From contig CAZUPF010000026.1 in NCBI GenBank assembly GCA_964622035.1, forward strand, positions 1 through 7,733: DNA of 7,733 nucleotides, written 5' to 3'. Shown one piece after another: positions 6,505-7,733 of the stretch (position 1 is its first letter; each line of letters begins with the position of its first letter). The notes beneath the pieces were generated by a model. It did no database searches. It had not been told where the DNA came from and worked only from the letters and a program-made list of their open reading frames with translations. Origin of the DNA: CAZUPF01 sp964622035 (GTDB lineage: Bacteria; Patescibacteriota; WWE3; JAUXAW01; JAYEID01). Made by a program: the position numbers and the translations under genes.

Positions 6505-7629
6505 ATGAAAAGGACAACCTTTTCCCTTTTATCTCTTGGGATTCTCCTCTCGGGACTGATTGCGCTGACCGTCCTAGTCGGAACGCGCCAAGAAATCCGT
6601 AAGCAGGCCGCTAGCGAGGACTACGTTTCTGTACTAGGGCTCTCCACCATCGGAACTGGGGGGAACTCATTCACCATCGCTCCGGGGAGTACCTTCGAGG
6701 TGCGGATCGAGTTAACTCCCAACCAACCCCTTAGCGCGGTGGATGTTGTTCTTGATTTTGACAAGGGGCTGCTGACCCTCGAAAACATTGTTCCTAACAC
6801 AAGCAGCAACCTGCAGACCTTTGTACCGATAGACACGGGGGGAACTTTTCAAAAGGACACTATTATCACCACAGCCAACAGCGAGGGTGTCGTCCGCTTC
6901 GGCGCTGTCACTTTCGATTACGCCAACGAGCAGACCACCGATCCCCAAGGTCTCCCCATCGATCCTCTAGCAACCCTCACCTTCCGAGCCAAAGCCGCCG
7001 CGCAAGGAACGGCCATCATTGAGTTTGGCACCCACGGGTTCACCGCGGAGGGAGCAACTACCGACAGCAATGCCGTCGCCTATGTGGAGCCGGGCGCGAG
7101 TACGGCGGTTGTCGACATTCTTGCCCAACCGACGACGCGGGTCCAAGCGACAATTTCGCTCGGCATCGGCCTATCCACAAACCTCCTACCGGAGGCGATC
7201 GACGACTCCTGTCTAGAAATACCCATCAGAGTGAGAATCACAAAACAAGGGGATACCGACCCCGCTTTTAACCAGGAGGCCCTCTTCACCCGATCCAGTA
7301 GTGCTACCACCTTCGCCGCCGAAGTTAATTTCGAGGGACCACCCGGAACCTACACCGTCTACGTCAAAGGCCCCCTACACCTGTCCCTGAGTGCTGAAAC
7401 ATCTCTCACCGCTGAAGGAGCAAATCAGCTGGACTTCACCTCCCAAGGCCCCCTACTAGGAGGAGATCTAAACGGTGATGATGCTGTTGGCCTGGGTGAT
7501 ATAACAATGTTGATTATCGAATACGATGGGAACTCTCCCACAGCGGATATCAACTTTGATGGGGTGGTGGGTCTCGCGGATATAGCAACACTAATTATTA
7601 ATTATGATAAAATCGGCCACGATCTCTAA
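6505..7629 (+). CDS. Membrane-anchored cohesin-dockerin protein, probable monovalent adaptor scaffoldin
   Basis: I choose ATG 6505 because TATAAT overlaps the ATG at 6493, and MKRTTFSLL is a normal export start; numbering below counts from 6493 (378 residues). Residues 9-30 are one hydrophobic membrane segment, followed by RQEIRKQAA (32-40), a motif I associate with exported Microgenomates proteins; no clear signal peptidase site is seen, so it may stay anchored. Residues 44-208 are a cohesin: FEVRIELTPNQPLSAVDVVL, FDKGLLTLENI, GVVRFGAVTFD, LATLTFRAKA, GTAIIEFG. Residues 215-320 are an unassigned beta domain containing GTYTVYVKGPLHLSL. Residues 324-376 are a dockerin with two canonical loops (DLNGDDAVGLGD, DINFDGVVGLAD). 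Cohesins bind dockerins with calcium, so this protein could hold one enzyme from the neighbouring genes and plug by its own dockerin into another cohesin. Its dockerin differs at recognition positions from the enzyme dockerins. Architecture is firm; partners are inferred. Confidence 0.92.
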   Translation: MKRTTFSLLSLGILLSGLIALTVLVGTRQEIRKQAASEDYVSVLGLSTIGTGGNSFTIAPGSTFEVRIELTPNQPLSAVDVVLDFDKGLLTLENIVPNTSSNLQTFVPIDTGGTFQKDTIITTANSEGVVRFGAVTFDYANEQTTDPQGLPIDPLATLTFRAKAAAQGTAIIEFGTHGFTAEGATTDSNAVAYVEPGASTAVVDILAQPTTRVQATISLGIGLSTNLLPEAIDDSCLEIPIRVRITKQGDTDPAFNQEALFTRSSSATTFAAEVNFEGPPGTYTVYVKGPLHLSLSAETSLTAEGANQLDFTSQGPLLGGDLNGDDAVGLGDITMLIIEYDGNSPTADINFDGVVGLADIATLIINYDKIGHDL

Positions 7630-7661
7630 CTAAGGGCCTATCCTACCCCCCATCGCGCGCC

Positions 7662-7672
7662 TATGCTAGACT
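7662..7672 (+). promoter_or_regulatory. Candidate -10 region for gene 5
   Basis: TATGCTAGACT contains two imperfect, overlapping -10-like hexamers (TATGCT, 11 bases before the GTG; TAGACT with a TGC extension, 6 bases before it). By analogy with the upstream genes it may drive a leaderless transcript, but the match is weak. No Shine-Dalgarno site is present. Confidence 0.3.
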
Positions 7673-7678
7673 AACTCC

Positions 7679-7733
7679 GTGAAAAAGCTTGCCCTGCTTC
7701 TCGCCACAGCTGCTACACTGGCAGTAATCCTGC
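7679..7733 (+). CDS. Exported protein, N-terminal signal peptide only (3' partial)
   Basis: GTG at 7679 opens a frame to the window end that reads MKKLALLLATAATLAVIL, a textbook signal-peptide start (two lysines then a hydrophobic core). An in-frame TAG at 7667-7669 excludes an upstream start. It follows the scaffoldin gene by 49 bases in the same direction, so it probably belongs to the same set of exported proteins. Nothing can be said about its mature domain; another enzyme or a scaffoldin would fit the context. Confidence 0.6.
   Translation, partial: MKKLALLLATAATLAVIL

Noticed and set aside
7458..7480. AGGAGG followed by ATG, resembling a ribosome binding site
   Set aside because: It is inside the scaffoldin gene, encodes the conserved GGD start of the dockerin, and the ATG is out of frame with no long frame behind it.

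Overview
The window carries four complete or nearly complete protein genes and the first codons of a fifth. All are on the + strand, separated by gaps of only about 40-80 bases. There are no RNA genes, mobile elements or CRISPR arrays, and no gene-free stretch longer than 100 bases. Every gene encodes an exported or membrane-anchored protein, and together they look like a small cohesin-dockerin (cellulosome-like) locus.

Layout: (1) positions 2-2608, a large (alpha/alpha)6 'six-hairpin' glycosidase-like enzyme, cut at its 5' end by the window edge and ending in a dockerin. (2) 2687-4339, signal peptide, an eight-stranded barrel of glycoside hydrolase clan A type, an NBR1-type Ig-like domain and a dockerin. 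(3) 4384-6456, signal peptide, a jelly-roll (LamG/CBM-like) domain, an unassigned alpha-helical toroid-like domain and a dockerin. (4) 6505-7629, N-terminal membrane segment, one cohesin, an unassigned beta domain and a dockerin of a different sequence class, i.e. the architecture of a monovalent adaptor scaffoldin. (5) 7679 to the window end, the signal peptide of another exported protein.

How they may work together (inference): the three enzyme-like proteins have dockerins of one class and could dock on the cohesin of protein 4. The dockerin of protein 4 has different, internally symmetric recognition positions, so it could attach the assembly to a second cohesin encoded elsewhere. Dockerins of genes 2 and 3 share a 109-base stretch identical at DNA level, which points to recent copying or gene conversion of the docking module between enzyme genes.

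Organism: the standard code is used (TGA is a stop and Trp is TGG). The start regions lack Shine-Dalgarno sites. Genes 2 and 3 have a -10-like hexamer exactly 8 bases before the ATG, suggesting leaderless mRNAs transcribed gene by gene. The scaffoldin's membrane segment is followed by RQEIRKQAA, resembling a motif I associate with exported proteins of Candidatus Microgenomates (Patescibacteria/CPR); the NBR1-type Ig domain and the cohesin style also fit. I therefore favour a Microgenomates-like bacterium at moderate confidence. The enzyme dockerins (LLANWG style) also resemble planctomycete dockerins, so this is not settled from the window alone.
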